From Aplidium turbinatum (lineage: Eukaryota > Chordata > Ascidiacea > Aplousobranchia > Polyclinidae), in contig OU964934.1 in assembly GCA_918807975.1 (NCBI GenBank), forward strand, positions 17,732,001 through 17,796,000: a stretch of 64,000 nucleotides of DNA. The letters are read 5' to 3'. Shown here piece by piece: positions 11,703-28,904 of the stretch; position 1 is the stretch's first letter, and every line of letters begins with the position of its first letter. The translations under genes were made by a program, and so were the position numbers. The notes under the pieces are model-generated. The model was not told where the DNA came from. It did not search any database and worked only from the letters and a program-made list of their open reading frames with translations.

Positions 11703-12468
11703 AACACCGATTTTGCTCCAAAATTACAAAGTGCGTTTCAATAGTTTGGCAACATATTTTTTTATTACCATGGTAACAAGAGGAGGAGGAAAACTTCTCC
11801 TATTTTTTCAAAACGCCGGCAGTGAAAGTGTTAAGAAAAAGATCAGAGGATTCATAGATTGGCAGTTTTCGTGACATCAATATTCGACAGCACTTACTTG
11901 TACGAGCAAGTTTTTCGTGGATGAACCTAGGGACAGCCGGACAATACATTACGGGACGCGCAACTCCGCTGTTCCGTCAACAACAGAAGGGTCAATTGCC
12001 AATTTAACATTTTTTACGCTTTGCTGCTGGCTTGCTTTCAACTAGAAACCTTAAGTTAAACCACTTTAAAACCTACTTCACTCTTCTTATATAACCCATA
12101 AAATGTACAAACACATTTCTAAGATTAGAATTTGGGTGTGAGGGTTTTAATAAGAAATTATCAGACAGTCATTTTTAAGATTACAAATTAGCACTAAATA
12201 CTCAAGAGGCCCGCGCAACCATTCGTAAACTACATGTGGCCCTTTGGCCAAAAAGGTTGGACACCCCTGTTCTACATAATAATTGTTGCAATTCGGTGGT
12301 GGTATTCAAGTTTATTCCGTTATTTCAGGAAAGCTTTCGCAAGTGCTGTAGCCTATTCTAGCACACAATCACATATTGGTCGTTGGTTAATTGTTGGTCG
12401 CTGGTTTGAGTCTTCAACCTCGGCTTACTCAGTCTGAGAATGAAGATTCAAACCAAAAGCAAAACTTT

Positions 12469-12732
12469 GTTTCTCAATCTCAGTGGCAAACCTTTTTTAT
12501 TCATTGAAGTAGTGTGCCTGCCTCTGCACATTATAGTGTGTATGAATGTGTAGTTAGATTTACTGTTATGGGGTGCTGACTGACTAGATGACTGCATGTG
12601 GTCTTTCGCTACCATCCTGATTGCACCATAATCTAACCAACAGTTGTACAATGCATTGTTTTGACAATTACATTTACTCTGCTTGTTTGTTAATATATGG
12701 TGCTGTTGAAACAAAATAACTTGACTTGACTT
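12469..12732 (+). repeat. Retroposon 3' tail copy 1
   Basis: About 264 bp that recurs at 56881-57155 with high similarity. It ends in tandem ttgacttgactt units, as 3' ends of many LINEs and LINE-mobilised SINEs do. No coding sequence is attached. It lies in the right remnant of hAT-A. Confidence 0.65.
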
Positions 12733-12886
12733 ATCTAATATTTCCCTTGTTTGGCCCATTTTTGTATTGCTGATATTCAAAAAAAAATCCAAGCTCGGAT
12801 TCTGGCACATTGAGTCACGACTTACAATGCTTATTGGAAGTGGCTATTTTTCCACACTTAATGCCATGGTTACAATCAGGTGTTGC

Positions 12887-12950
12887 TAGAGTTAGGATTA
12901 AAGTTAGGAAGGGTTAAGTTAAGGGTTAGAGTTAGGAATAAGATTAGGGT
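12887..12950 (+). repeat. Degenerate telomere-like TTAGGG tract
   Basis: A run of GTTAGG/GGTTA/TTAGGG variants (gagttaggattaaagttagg, agggttaagttaagggttag and gattagggtttt). It resembles an eroded interstitial telomeric repeat or simple-sequence expansion. Confidence 0.5.
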
Positions 12951-13234
12951 TTTGATCTTTGCCCAGGACTAAAAAAAATTTCCAAAATACAAGTTTTTGT
13001 TATCAACAGCTTTAAATTTTTCTCGAATTAAGACAAAACTCCTTATCTGGCAATACTGTTGAGGCTATTATTACACTATGTAGTGTAAATATAGCCACAG
13101 CCATGCTTATTTTATCTTGTTTGAGTTTGGCTTATTTTTGGCCTTTTTTCTACCTATTTGGCCTCAAGTTGGCCTTTTTTTTTGGTGAATTTGGCCTTTT
13201 TTGCAAATTTCAGTCTGGCAACCCTGTGGCAGAA

Positions 13235-14488
13235 TTAAAATTAATTGTTCAGAATCAGATCATCAGACTCACTAAGAAAGAAAAAGCATGGCGAAATGAA
13301 ACTCATTGGAAATTCAAACCACTTAGCCCAGAGTTTTTTGGGTATGTTTGAAGACTTGCCTTTTAAAACTTTACCATTGACTAACCTAATGTTTACGTTA
13401 ATCCAAATAGAAAAGATTTATAACCAAACATAATTACCGGTGTACACTTGTTTTGTTGTTGAAAGTGGCTACAGTATATCTACCCACTGATTGCCACAAT
13501 TAAAAAGCATTTTTTCGAGGCAGATGCTGCCAGGGTTGATGTTGTTGCCATTTGTTCATGAATGCAGGAATGAACAAAGGCTTGTACCAAAGTTGATTTA
13601 AGCATCAGGGTCTATCACAACTTAAACGTAATGAACATGAAGCTTCGTGCTTTGTTGTTTCTACCATTAGTGATGAAACCTACACATTGTGTCTTGTATA
13701 AAATAAAGCAGAAAAGACAATAAAAATGGAAAATAACAAAAACTAAAAAATCTACATAGCCTATATCACAAGGATTACTGAAGCTGTACTACTTACTGGG
13801 ATCGCCTTCCAGTGAACGTTGTTAGATTTAGAAAATTTTTGAGAACTCCAATCTCCGCCATGTTTTCACACTGCTACCAGAAAACTATAAGGTTGATTTG
13901 CGTATTTGTGACCATCGAGGTAATTGCGCCCACTGCACAAGTTTGTAAATATTTTGCAATTGAAAATAATATAACAGAAAAAAATTTAGCAGTTTATTTA
14001 TCAATAATGTTATTACAAGCGGCATAAAAATAAATATGTCAACAGTATAAGCTTTTATCAGGGTCCGCGTGTTGTTGCTGTCATTGTATTATTTACTGTG
14101 CATTTCTTACGGATTGTTTTATTAGGCAGATCATGCAGAATTCTTCTGCCAGAATGACAGTGGTGTTTGGACGCATTTTGATATTAAAACAGCTATCACA
14201 AAATTCGTTATTGTACTTTTAATACACATAACAATACCACCAAACTATTACATGCTTAAGAGTATGAAATTATCTTTCTATTAAAGAAAAAAGAATAACG
14301 AATTAAGTTAACAAATACAATTTTTCAAGGTCCTTGAGAAAAATGGTTGCAAATACACACATAGACTATAGTTTGGATTATGTTTTTTCACCATCTAAAC
14401 CTGTTTTCTGTATTACTGTTAATTTATTATTCTTAATTTTTTTATGTGTTTTGGTTGTACTACATATTGATATCGGTTACCATTGTCC
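13235..14488. other. Intergenic, no gene seen
   Basis: AT-rich DNA between the hAT nest and CTNNBL1. It contains short open frames without codon structure or splice sites that I could connect. The promoter of CTNNBL1 should lie here, but no convincing TATA or initiator could be picked out. Confidence 0.5.
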
Positions 14489-14501
14489 ATTTTACTTTCA
14501 G
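14489..14501 (+). promoter_or_regulatory. Splice acceptor before CTNNBL1 start
   Basis: A pyrimidine-rich attttactttcag lies 47 bases before the ATG. It is either the 3' end of a 5'-UTR intron or a spliced-leader trans-splice acceptor. Confidence 0.55.
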
Positions 14502-14548
14502 AAAAGTAAAAACACTTGAATTAAAGCTTATATTGGTAAGTTTTTACA

Positions 14549-16426
14549 ATGGATATTGGTGAGCTTCTTTCTTTTAAGCCAAGTGTAAATGCTAAAAGGG
14601 ATTACCAAGCAAGTGATGGAGATGGTGCAACTTCCAAAAAAAGGAAGAAAGGCAGTGGCTTTCAGTCAGAGAAAAATATGGAAAGTGAATTGGATGCCTT
14701 TTTTAGTAATGCAAGACAAAAAATCAGTGCCGATGAAAAGCCAAAGAAAAAAGCAACTCGGTTACAACTGGATGCTGGAACGGCAGTTAGTTCAAATGTT
14801 AAAAGAGCCAGCAATGTTCCAACAGCTAAAATTGCATCTGAAAAACCACAGCTCAGTGAAAATGCTGAACCGCAAGAGACAGAAGAAGATCGTCAAATGA
14901 AGTTGCTAGAAATGTGGGAAGAAAAAATGCAGCAAAAACAAGGTGAACTTGCTGAAGTTGAAGAGTTTGATGATCAAAGGGTTAAAAAGTTAATCTTGTC
15001 CTTTGAAAAAAAGGTATTCAAGAATCAAGAAATGCGTATCAAATTCCCTGACAATCCTGAAAAATTTATGGAATCAGAATTAGATTTAAATGATATTATT
15101 GTGGAAATGAAGACTTTGGCCACCATGCCCGAACAATATCACTACCTTGTTGAACTCCGTGCAGTGAATTCCTTGCTAACTTTACTGAACCATGCTAATT
15201 CTGATATTGCAATTGCTGTCATTGATCTACTTCAAGAGTTGTCAGATGTAGATGCTATAACTGAAAATGAGGAAGGTGCAGAAGTGTTGATAGATGCTCT
15301 AATGGATGGACAGGCATGTGCATTGATAGTGCAAAATTTAGACCGTTTGGATGAATCTGTTAAGGAAGAAGCAACAGGAGTTCACAATTCTTTGGCAGTG
15401 ATTGAGAATATTTTAGAGTTAAAACCTGATCTCGGACCAACAATTTCTCAACAAGGTTTGCTCACATGGCTTCTCAAACGTCTGAAAGTGAAATTACCGT
15501 TCGACGCTAATAAACTTTATTGCTCAGAGATTCTATCCATTTTATTGCAAGGACATGATGGTACCAGGCAACAGATGGGTGAATCTGATGGCATTGATGT
15601 TTTATTGCAGCAACTGGCTGCATTTAAAAGGCATGATCCTACCAATGCAGAAGAAATAGAGTTGATGGAAAACTTGTTTAATTGCCTTTGCTCTTCCTTA
15701 CTGTACCCTGCAAATCGAGATAAGTTTTTGAATGGTGAAGGCTTGCAACTTATGAATTTAATGTTACGTGAAAAGAAAATGTCAAGATGCAGTTCGTTAA
15801 AGGTTTTAGATCATGCCATGAGTGGGCCTGAAGGAGGCAGCAATTGTGCCAAGTTTGTTGACATTTTAGGTCTGAGAACCTTGTTTCCTCTTTTTATGCG
15901 TCCTCCAAAGAAAATCAAGAAAGTTGGCATGGCAACCAAAGACCATGAAGAGCATGTTGTGTCGATTATAGCTTCTATGCTGCACAACCTTCGAGGTTCC
16001 CAAAGACAGCGATTGATTGCAAAGTTTTCAGAAAGTGATTTTGCCAAAGTTGAGCGATTGGTTGAGTTACACTTTAAGTATTATGATAGGCTTCAGTCAG
16101 TTGACAATCGCCTTGATCAAGAAAAAGCTAAGCTTCAAGCAGAAGGAGAAGATATTGATGAATTAGAAGATGAATTTTATTTACGTCGACTTGATGCTGG
16201 TTTGTTCACTTTGCAGCATATTGACTATATTATTGTTGACATTTGTGCTTCTGGGCCTTCTCAAATTAAGCAGCGTGTTCTTCGTATTTTAAACCTTCGA
16301 GGTGGTTTCACTATGAAACACATTAGGTTAATTATTCGCGAATATGCAGGAAGTATTGGAGACCGTGGGGATAAGTCTGTAGAAGCAAACCAACAAAGAA
16401 TTCTTGCCTTGGCTGACAAATTTTGA
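14549..16426 (+). CDS. CTNNBL1: Beta-catenin-like protein 1
   Basis: A single uninterrupted 625-codon frame, clearly orthologous to human CTNNBL1 (563 aa). In animals this protein binds CDC5L/Prp31 in the Prp19-linked spliceosome complex and acts in the nucleus. Visible: the family's N-terminal MDIGELLSFKP; a basic KKRKK patch (residues 30-34) as nuclear localisation signal; a charged, poorly conserved linker to about 140, longer than in human and explaining the extra length; then the armadillo-like superhelix from about 145, with near-identical blocks such as MRIKFPDNPEKFMESELD and LNDII, PFDANKLYCSE, GEGLQLMNLMLREKK, CAKFVDILGLRT and EFYLRRLDAGLF. The start has a fair Kozak context (acaATGg). 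No intron interrupts the coding region although the next gene has seven; neither a poly-A tract nor decay suggests a retrocopy. Confidence 0.97.
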   Translation: MDIGELLSFKPSVNAKRDYQASDGDGATSKKRKKGSGFQSEKNMESELDAFFSNARQKISADEKPKKKATRLQLDAGTAVSSNVKRASNVPTAKIASEKPQLSENAEPQETEEDRQMKLLEMWEEKMQQKQGELAEVEEFDDQRVKKLILSFEKKVFKNQEMRIKFPDNPEKFMESELDLNDIIVEMKTLATMPEQYHYLVELRAVNSLLTLLNHANSDIAIAVIDLLQELSDVDAITENEEGAEVLIDALMDGQACALIVQNLDRLDESVKEEATGVHNSLAVIENILELKPDLGPTISQQGLLTWLLKRLKVKLPFDANKLYCSEILSILLQGHDGTRQQMGESDGIDVLLQQLAAFKRHDPTNAEEIELMENLFNCLCSSLLYPANRDKFLNGEGLQLMNLMLREKKMSRCSSLKVLDHAMSGPEGGSNCAKFVDILGLRTLFPLFMRPPKKIKKVGMATKDHEEHVVSIIASMLHNLRGSQRQRLIAKFSESDFAKVERLVELHFKYYDRLQSVDNRLDQEKAKLQAEGEDIDELEDEFYLRRLDAGLFTLQHIDYIIVDICASGPSQIKQRVLRILNLRGGFTMKHIRLIIREYAGSIGDRGDKSVEANQQRILALADKF

Positions 16427-17424
16427 ATCAGATTATTATTACTGTGGGAAAGACTTTTTCACATGTGTAACTTTGTATATTATAAGACCAAACTTAATTT
16501 CAGGTTGTTCAAATGAAAAATCTTGTGATTTGGAATTGTAACCTAAGTAGAATATTTTAGCGATGATGTCTTTTACAGATTAATGAGTCGTGGTCTGTGC
16601 TTGTTTCAGTTAAAATCTTTCACGACACATGTTTTAATGTTTTTTGATTTTGCTAAAGTTTTGTAACAAATACAACAATTTCTTGTTTACGGTATGCATT
16701 AAAAAACCTAACCATTGCCCAAAACATGCCTTCTACTTGTTTGTCTTGTCTGTTCTTCCATTGGTTTTTGATTCAACTCTGCTACCGTACAAATCTTTGC
16801 AAATTGTAGTTGTTTCAGCATTTTCATTTTTCTACCACAGTGGACTACCAATATTAACAGGCAAATGTATTTTTTTATATCATCATAACCCATGGTGATG
16901 CTATCGTACACTGATGTTATAGTTAATGCTATGTTATGTACGTTCTTGTACTGAGTATCCAGTTTTGTGTTGATAGCTATGAAGAACGCTTCGACACTTT
17001 ACAATATGTACTTTGTTGCTACACAGTAAATTGCAATCATTTAGCAGATTAGACCAGTTCTCGCAATATGTAAGGCTCTATTGACTAAGTAACTGTCAGT
17101 CGTTTATTCACCGCCCCTTTTCAATTGCATATGAGGTTGCAATAGAACTGCGAGCACAATTAGCCAAATGTGGGTGTAATGAAAATGAAACATTCTATTA
17201 CGTTCTAAAACAAAGCTCTTCAATGGACAAGCTATTATAGAATGATCAATTTATATCTGCCCGGTTATATGAATTGTATTGTTATGTAAATCAAGTGGAT
17301 TGGTTAGATTTTTAAGTCATAATGCTTTAAATGTTAGTATTCAAATAAGAAACAACCTGTTGGTTCAGTAGGCATATGTAAAATTACATTCACACCTTTA
17401 TTAAGAACTTTGTGCTAATTTGGT
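16427..17424. other. CTNNBL1 3' UTR and intergenic
   Basis: No gene seen. No AATAAA stands out in the first 250 bases after the stop; attaaa occurs near 16698 and could be the polyadenylation signal. The spacer to the next start on the same strand is only about 1.1 kb. Confidence 0.45.
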
Positions 17425-17447
17425 CTGTTCTTTTTGTATTTTAACAG
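17425..17447 (+). promoter_or_regulatory. Splice acceptor before TFB1M start
   Basis: The stretch ttctttttgtattttaacag, with a long pyrimidine tract, ends at 17447, 73 bases before the ATG. It is a 5'-UTR intron end or a spliced-leader acceptor; the close upstream gene on the same strand makes the second reading attractive. Confidence 0.55.
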
Positions 17448-17520
17448 GTTCAATTTAACGTTTCTGTATTTCACTAATATATATATTGAGTAGCGATTGA
17501 CCTTATAACAACCCTGAGCA

Positions 17521-22938
<5,418 letters not shown>

Positions 22939-24129
22939 ATTTAAAAAGAACTGTTTTAATGTAAATTTTCTACATTTCAACTTCTTTTTTGCTAATAACT
23001 ACAAACTGTTTGCGCTGCTAAATTTTTACTTCGTATTCATAAAAAAATATCGAAAAACAACCAGTTTCTTGGGAAATGTGTGAAAACAGAAAGGAACTTT
23101 TAGCAGCATGATCGTTGTTTATTTCACAAGCGTAGAAACAAACGGCCTGATTAGCCTGATGCTGAACCCGCAACATCAGACTAATCAGGTATTTTTTTTG
23201 TGAAATATTCTAGATGTTGATGTGATAAAATCAATTAATCCTGATTGATATTATGATATAGGTGAATGTATGTATAAATTGTATATCCTTTTCTCGCCTT
23301 TCCTTCAGCAACTCGGTCCGCTCAATTAGAAATTCAAATTGTAACTCTATGGTTTTTGAATTATGTTTTCATTACTGCATAGGTTACAACACTTCACGAT
23401 GCAGATACAAACGACGGCTTGCACTAGCTTTCGGAACACAGTTCCCTAGTCATGGTGTGGGAGTCACTGTGTCGTTGTTTTATCTGGTGCTCATTTATTG
23501 CGCGTAAGCTCTATGCGAACACGAGAATAGGGAAAAAATAGGTTTGAGCAAAGCCCCCTCAAGCTGGTTAGCAACTTTTTTTTAGACTACTTTTACCAGA
23601 AATAGAATCATACGAACCTTCTGATGATCCCCCTTTTAGAATGAAACAGGCTTTGGAGGTGTAGAGAATAGTAACTACATTTGATATAATTCGCTCTGCT
23701 TGGCTTTTTGCTTGACATTGAGCACTTTTGTAACTTAGTTTATTTGATTCCATTTATTTGTGTTTTCCATCAGACTTCATAATCGTCCATGTCACAAACA
23801 ATATGAATATTAGAAACAAAACAGATATTCAACTTCCAAGAGCTGAGTCGTAATGTACCAAACACAGACATTGATGTCATAGATCTTTTAGCTGACAAGA
23901 TTGAATGAAAACAGTAGGCCTAAGCTCTCATTTTAAACCAATAATTAAAAATCTGAGTTCTTTTAGGGGTTACCTTTTCACACTTTCGTATCTTTGCTGT
24001 CTGACCATCAAATCAAAATGATGGGAACTGCATTGTCTACACAGTACACAAATACGAGCTTTACTTTCTCAAACATTTCTCTATTCACAAGGCAATAGAA
24101 AGAAGAATAGGCTGTAAAGAAGAAAAAGG
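22939..24129. other. TFB1M 3' flank with a dispersed repeat
   Basis: No gene seen. The segments at about 23099-23130 (tttagcagcatgatcgttg) and 23415-23455 (ttgcactagctttcgg, acacag) recur close together at 62173-62295, where the middle is deleted. The repeat family is unidentified. Confidence 0.5.
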
Positions 24130-24240
24130 AGTATTGGCAGAAGGTGGGAAGTGAACCCAAGCCATCGAAACGACTATTCCCTTGCCCTTTATATCTAACA
24201 CATTAGTCTTTAGGCCACGCTGCTGGAAGAGATACACTCA
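24130..24240 (-). repeat. tRNA-like SINE head (possible)
   Basis: On the minus strand gcgtggcctaaagactaatg followed about 45 bases later by gggttcacttccc looks like Pol III A and B boxes of a tRNA-derived SINE. The secondary structure is not that of a functional tRNA. Confidence 0.4.
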
Positions 24241-24268
24241 ATTTACTTTGTATCAAAAATCTAAGTTA

Positions 24269-25455
24269 GGGAGCGTTCAAATATTACGTAACGCTGTTTT
24301 TCCGAATTTTTGACCCTCCCTCCCCCATGTGACGCCAACGTAACGTTTTTGTCAACCCCCCCTCCCTCACGTGACGCTTTTCCATTACAAAGCCCGTTTT
24401 TCCAGTTTATATCAAAATTATGACGTGGAAACACGTGCTGATAAAATATCTTGGTTTGTATGCACCTAAAGCTTACGTTTGAGACATGAAATTTTAGCTG
24501 TATTCTTTTTTTGGAATTAAAACGTTATGTACCTACTGAAAACGTTTAGTAGCCCACCGTCCAAAATGTTTCAAACCAAACCTTTCATTGTTTGGCTATG
24601 TATTGAAAAAAACATCACAAAAGCGCAAAAGAAACCGCAAGGAAAGCTAAGCATCTTCGAATGTCATCAATGCTTCTATATATTGGAGCAGTACTCTCGC
24701 TTGTGTGGTTCGAACTTGATGCATCATTGTCTTCTTCAGACTCGCACGTATGAATGTCTTCTACCTGTTGAGAGGTTTGTGTCAAAGTCGTTTGGTTCTT
24801 AATGAACAAGCTTATAATTAATAAGCTTATTCTATTTGAATAAGCTTAACTGAAGATGATCTAGCTACTAGCTGATCGAAATCGATTTTTAGCTACTGTA
24901 TTTATGATTGAACTGACTCGTGTGAGAATAAATTCCTTTTCATTACTTAAAATAATACTTTCTAAACCGGTCAAAAATTTGCAGCCATAAAAAGGGTCAA
25001 ATAAGGCCAGATTTTCTGGCCTTATATGCATCAATTTTTTCAAGCCAACTGCAATTTAAAAAGGCCAGCTTTTTGAAATTTGGCCTAAAATAAGGCCATC
25101 TGGCAACCCTAATGTTGTTCACTCGCATCAAAGCAAGCTTTGTGATGTAAGAATGCTGCCTTGCAATTTCGCAATGCGAGGTTTTAAGCACTTACAACCT
25201 GTATGGAATTTATACGGGAATTACAGTATCCTAGTTGATACTTGATAGAGATTTTGTTGGTGCTGTTGGATATGATTTCAGCTTAATTTAGTATCCAAAC
25301 GACGATACCAGCCAGCACAAATAAACTATCGTACCGTACTCGTAAGCGTTACGTAACGGTTTGCTTGAACCCCCTCCCCCCCGATGTGACGCTAACGTAA
25401 CGCTTTTCATAAACCCCTCCCCCTCGATAGCGTTACGTAATATTTGAACGGTCCC
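24269..25455. mobile_element. PIF/Harbinger-like MITE
   Basis: Ends gggagcgttcaaatattacg and cgtaatatttgaacggtccc are near-perfect inverted repeats with acgtaacgc iterated inside both. A 3-bp duplication TTA flanks them (24266-24268, 25456-25458), as in PIF/Harbinger. No transposase frame. Inside, 24985-25113 resembles one end of hAT-A. Confidence 0.7.
24985..25113 (-). repeat. One-ended fragment of a hAT-A relative
   Basis: Reiterated aaggcc/ggcctt words ending ggccatctggcaaccct match the style of the right end of hAT-A (ctggcaaccctg). No partner end was found, so the copy is truncated. Confidence 0.5.
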
Positions 25456-25458
25456 TTA

Positions 25459-26468
25459 TCTAATTCTAAAAGAACGCTCAGAATATCACGTGCTGAGTCA
25501 CATGACTGAAATCAGATTTGCAAAAAAACTTCCCTGTGTTAAAGGGGTATTAAAGGAAAAACCTGACTTGGCGATTTTCCACGTTCTTTGTGTTTAACAT
25601 GCTACCATAAAACGATTTTCAATAAAATTTTGCCCCATTGCGGTCTGACCACCATTGTGCGCGTGCTTTTGTCAGAGCTTTCAAAATGAGATTGGCCTGA
25701 GCAACGAAGCGTGCGACTGTAAAGAACGTCATAAAGTCTACGTCATAAAGTCTAGCAATCAACCGATCACGCAATAATTGTTACTGCGGGCGATTTGACT
25801 GTAGGCTATGTATGTATTTACATCAAAACAGCACATTTTGACATCAAAACAGCAGACAGTTTGCTCAAAACATCAGATTGGTAACGTGGTTTTTGTTATT
25901 GCTGGACTTTATGACGTATTCTTGAGCTGTGTTTGCACGTTTTGGTCATTTTGAAAAAAATGAAAATAAATGAAACACTGGACTTTGGGCCTTGCCAGCG
26001 CCATTGAAAACAAATTTTTTTGGGTAATTGTTTTTGAAATGTATTCTTGAATGTTCAGTTTACTCATTTTAATGCTTAATTCCGGTTTGAAATTTTCCTT
26101 TAGTATGCCTTTAAAGTGTCTACCGACCGTTGCTTGCGCTGAAAACCAAACATCAAAACATTCTTGAACCCGTGTTTGAAAGGTCATCATGCTTATGGTA
26201 TGCGTCATAGCGCGAAACTTTGTTCTTTAATTGCATATTAACCTGTCCTTCGTTGAAACTGTGGTTCTCCCTAATTTTTTTTTTTAAATCCGCTACTGTG
26301 CTTAATAAGTTATTTAAAAACGTAAGATCGATTTTGTATCGTTAGACTTGTAATCTATTCTCTCGAGCATAGACAGATGGAAAGTCACCTCTTTACCAAA
26401 ATTGTATTCTCTCGAGGCTGAGCACAATTCAAAAAACACTTAATTTCAACATCGCTATTCAAATGTTC
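25459..26468. other. No feature recognised
   Basis: About 1 kb of AT-rich sequence. A 99-codon minus-strand open frame (25909-26208) lacks recognisable similarity and is not supported by splice or Kozak context. Confidence 0.4.
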
Positions 26469-26476
26469 AATTCAAT

Positions 26477-26959
26477 CAGTATTGTACGCGTCAATGAAAT
26501 AAATTGACGGCGTCAGCGTTAGTGCGAATTGCCTAAAAACTTCACGGCGTAAAGTACTGCGTCAGCTCTTAAAGAAATTGACGGCGTCAGCGCTAATTTC
26601 TAGCGCTATTTTAACCAGGGTCTCACAAAACGGAAGTATTCGACTTCTAACGAGTTTGGTTTTTGAGACTGTTTCGAGCTGCGAAAGACGATTTCGTCTT
26701 TTCTCGACTCAGATTAACCCAGGATACGATAAACAAACTTGAAACTGCATAATTGAATAGACGAACAGCTGTCAGTATGAAAGTCAAAACGCCAAACAAA
26801 ATTGAACTCTCATTGTAAAACAAGATTTTCCATAAAAACGAAAAATGACGCACAGCGCGTGACGCCTAAAATCGGCAAAATATAGTTGACGGCGCTATCA
26901 CTTCCGTCAACTAAAAAATAAACTGACCGCGCTAGCCTCAGCGTCAACGTACAACACTG
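26477..26959. mobile_element. hAT MITE
   Basis: Ends cagtattgtacg and cgtacaacactg, with a perfect 8-bp duplication aattcaat (26469-26476, 26960-26967). Inside, ttgacggcg(t/c)(c/t)ag recurs several times in both orientations (near 26500, 26578, 26887, 26925). Non-coding, 483 bp. Confidence 0.85.
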
Positions 26960-27007
26960 AATTCAATAAACGTTTGACAGCAAGAGATAAGACTTAGGCT
27001 ACTAGAG

Positions 27008-27905
27008 CAGGGTCTGAAACTCAAAGTGCTCTGAGGGCCAAATGAATACATGTGAATTAACTCGAGGGCCGCAATAATTTTTTTAATTGCGGAAAGTTAA
27101 GCCTGTCTCTCTGGCCCGTTCTGCCATACTAAATTTTGCTGATGACTGCTGCAGTCCACGATTTTTCGATCCCCACTTGTCTTTCAAAAGCACCTCGACT
27201 CCATAGCTTGGCCCCTGCAGCCTGCAACCTAAACTGGTGGACCTTCCCCCGTGTACATCGCCACTCCAAAATCACACCGCCGCGGTTGTGGTAGGTCGGT
27301 TCTTCGAAGTCTCTGACATGGCTATGTTTATTGTGCTCTTCTCGTCGTGTCAATTATTTGTATCCGTGCCTTGTCGATGCTGGTAAAGCAGTTCATCACC
27401 GTTCAACAAACAAAATAACAGAGTACGAACGCACCAAGAAGGTAAGATTTTATCGCAAAAAGAAATAGTAGTAAGAACAAAGAGATAAAAATATTCTGCT
27501 AAAAAATACATCCGGAACGACTTGGATCTGGAGAACAAAGATCTTGCTACCGACTCCCAAGAAGTGCGAAAAAAATGAAATCATTGAAGAACTGACTGCA
27601 GCAAACAGGCTACCGGTACCAAGGTTGCTACTGCGATAAGGCATGGAATAAGGGCATAAGAAGTGAATAGGCGATGTCACAATGTAGGCTAATTGTGATG
27701 TAATCATACGAGCATCTTGCGCGCAATAAACTGGCGCGACAACGGGCTAGCGCTTAAAAGTCGTGTGAAGTTTGATAGGCATTTTCTTTTTTTTTCAGCA
27801 ATTTTAGACGAAATATCATCTTATAAAGTGAATAGGAGTGAATTTTAAATGTTAATCATTTGAAAGTTCAAAAATGCATTGCGGGCCTCGTGTTTGAGAC
27901 CCTTG
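27008..27905. mobile_element. Probable hAT MITE, worn ends
   Basis: Left end cagggtctgaaactc with nearby gagggccgcaat, right end gcgggcctcgtgtttgagac followed by ccttg. These look like a hAT inverted pair. Flanking 8-mers (tactagag, tctactgt) match only in part, so the insertion is older or the ends are misjudged by a base or two. Confidence 0.55.
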
Positions 27906-28430
27906 TCTACTGTATAGCACATCACATTATCGTAAACTTGAATTTTTCAAAATTGAAAAATTATAGAATTGTAAAAAAATATGGTACAAAATATTTAAGT
28001 GTTCTCATTAAAGTTCTGGGGACAAAGGAAAAACAGTTTGACTAATCTACGACTGCGCCCAACATTTTTACGATATTTGCCTTATATTAAAGTAGCTGGG
28101 ACAAAACAGGACGTGCATAATTAGGCTACAACAAAGCTTGCGCCGGTATGCTATTGACCGAAAGGTAGAAAAAAGTTGAATGGTGAAGTGGATGATCGGT
28201 TGTTTGTTAAAAATACAGATTTGCAGTCAGCATGGCCACTAAAGTCGATTTGCTTTGTCGATAAAGTTTCATATCAACAACCAAGCCGGATGTCAACGGG
28301 AAGGTGTGTACAAAATCTGACGAAGATTTGTGGTCAAAACAAATCGAAATGTTTTGATACAAAACCAAGCCACCTTTCATGATATAATTAGAGGATAGTG
28401 ATGAAATTGGTTTGGTTGATTTGGTTTTGA

Positions 28431-28610
28431 AGCTCCGAAAGCTCAGTCAGTTAGCGCGTGACTTCGTAGACGAAGAAGCTTCAAGATCAAGCCGCGCTGG
28501 TTCGACTTTCCGGATGTGTGCTTGAGCAACGCATTAGCCTACAAAGACTGCTCTTCATTCAGCGGCACCTAATGAATGGAATAGTTCCCCGGCAACAAGA
28601 CTTGGGTTGG
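28431..28610 (+). repeat. tRNA-derived SINE with intact A and B boxes
   Basis: The head aagctcagtcagttagcgcg (A box) and gctggttcgactttcc (B box) is the best preserved tRNA-like head of this family in the window. It is followed by gtgtgcttgagcaacgc, gcggcacctaatgaatgg and ccccggcaacaa. Confidence 0.75.
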
Positions 28611-28760
28611 TGCAACGAATGAGGCGTCCACTTTATCATACAATGCTTGTTCGACTCCCACTTAACCTGATTAATAAAACTATCGCTCAAATCTACCCAA
28701 CAGGGTGCCGACTGCCGATAACTTAGTATATTGTTGAAAATAAGTTTTGAATTTCATAGG

Positions 28761-28870
28761 TCCATGTTTTTGATATCTTATGTCCATGTGTGGCTCTCAC
28801 GTGCCCATGTTTTGCATCTCTTGTTTCCATGTGTTAAATTTCTTATGCCCATGTTTTGTATTGCCTATAA
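28761..28870 (+). repeat. Degenerate ~22-bp tandem repeat
   Basis: Five units beginning tccatgt or cccatgt and ending in ctt(a/g)tg-like words, lying between two SINE copies. Confidence 0.55.
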
Positions 28871-28904
28871 ATTTGTTTAGACCTTTTATGCACAAGTTGT
28901 GCCT

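Larger units (their letters stand above)
5858..12269. mobile_element. hAT-B, interrupted by a 4.5-kb transposon
   Basis: Ends are caggggcgtccaaccc and ggttggacacccctg, flanked by a perfect 8-bp duplication ttctacat (5850-5857 and 12270-12277). Subterminal gtggcccgcgag / gaggcccgcgc pairs extend the inverted similarity. Excluding the insertion at 7245-11702 it is about 1.95 kb. It has no transposase frame and is a non-autonomous hAT. It sits inside hAT-A. Confidence 0.88.
1841..13226. mobile_element. hAT-A, outermost element of a nest
   Basis: Ends are cagggttaccag at 1841 and ctggcaaccctg at 13226, bordered by a perfect 8-bp duplication tggcagaa (1833-1840 and 13227-13234). Both termini have reiterated TTTGGCCTTTTT/aaggccaaa words (1855-1975 and 13130-13200). 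Almost all of the 11.4 kb is later insertions: a TA-flanked element (2002-4967) and hAT-B (5858-12269). What is left is roughly 2 kb with no transposase, so it was itself non-autonomous. A related one-ended fragment lies at 24985-25113. Confidence 0.85.
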
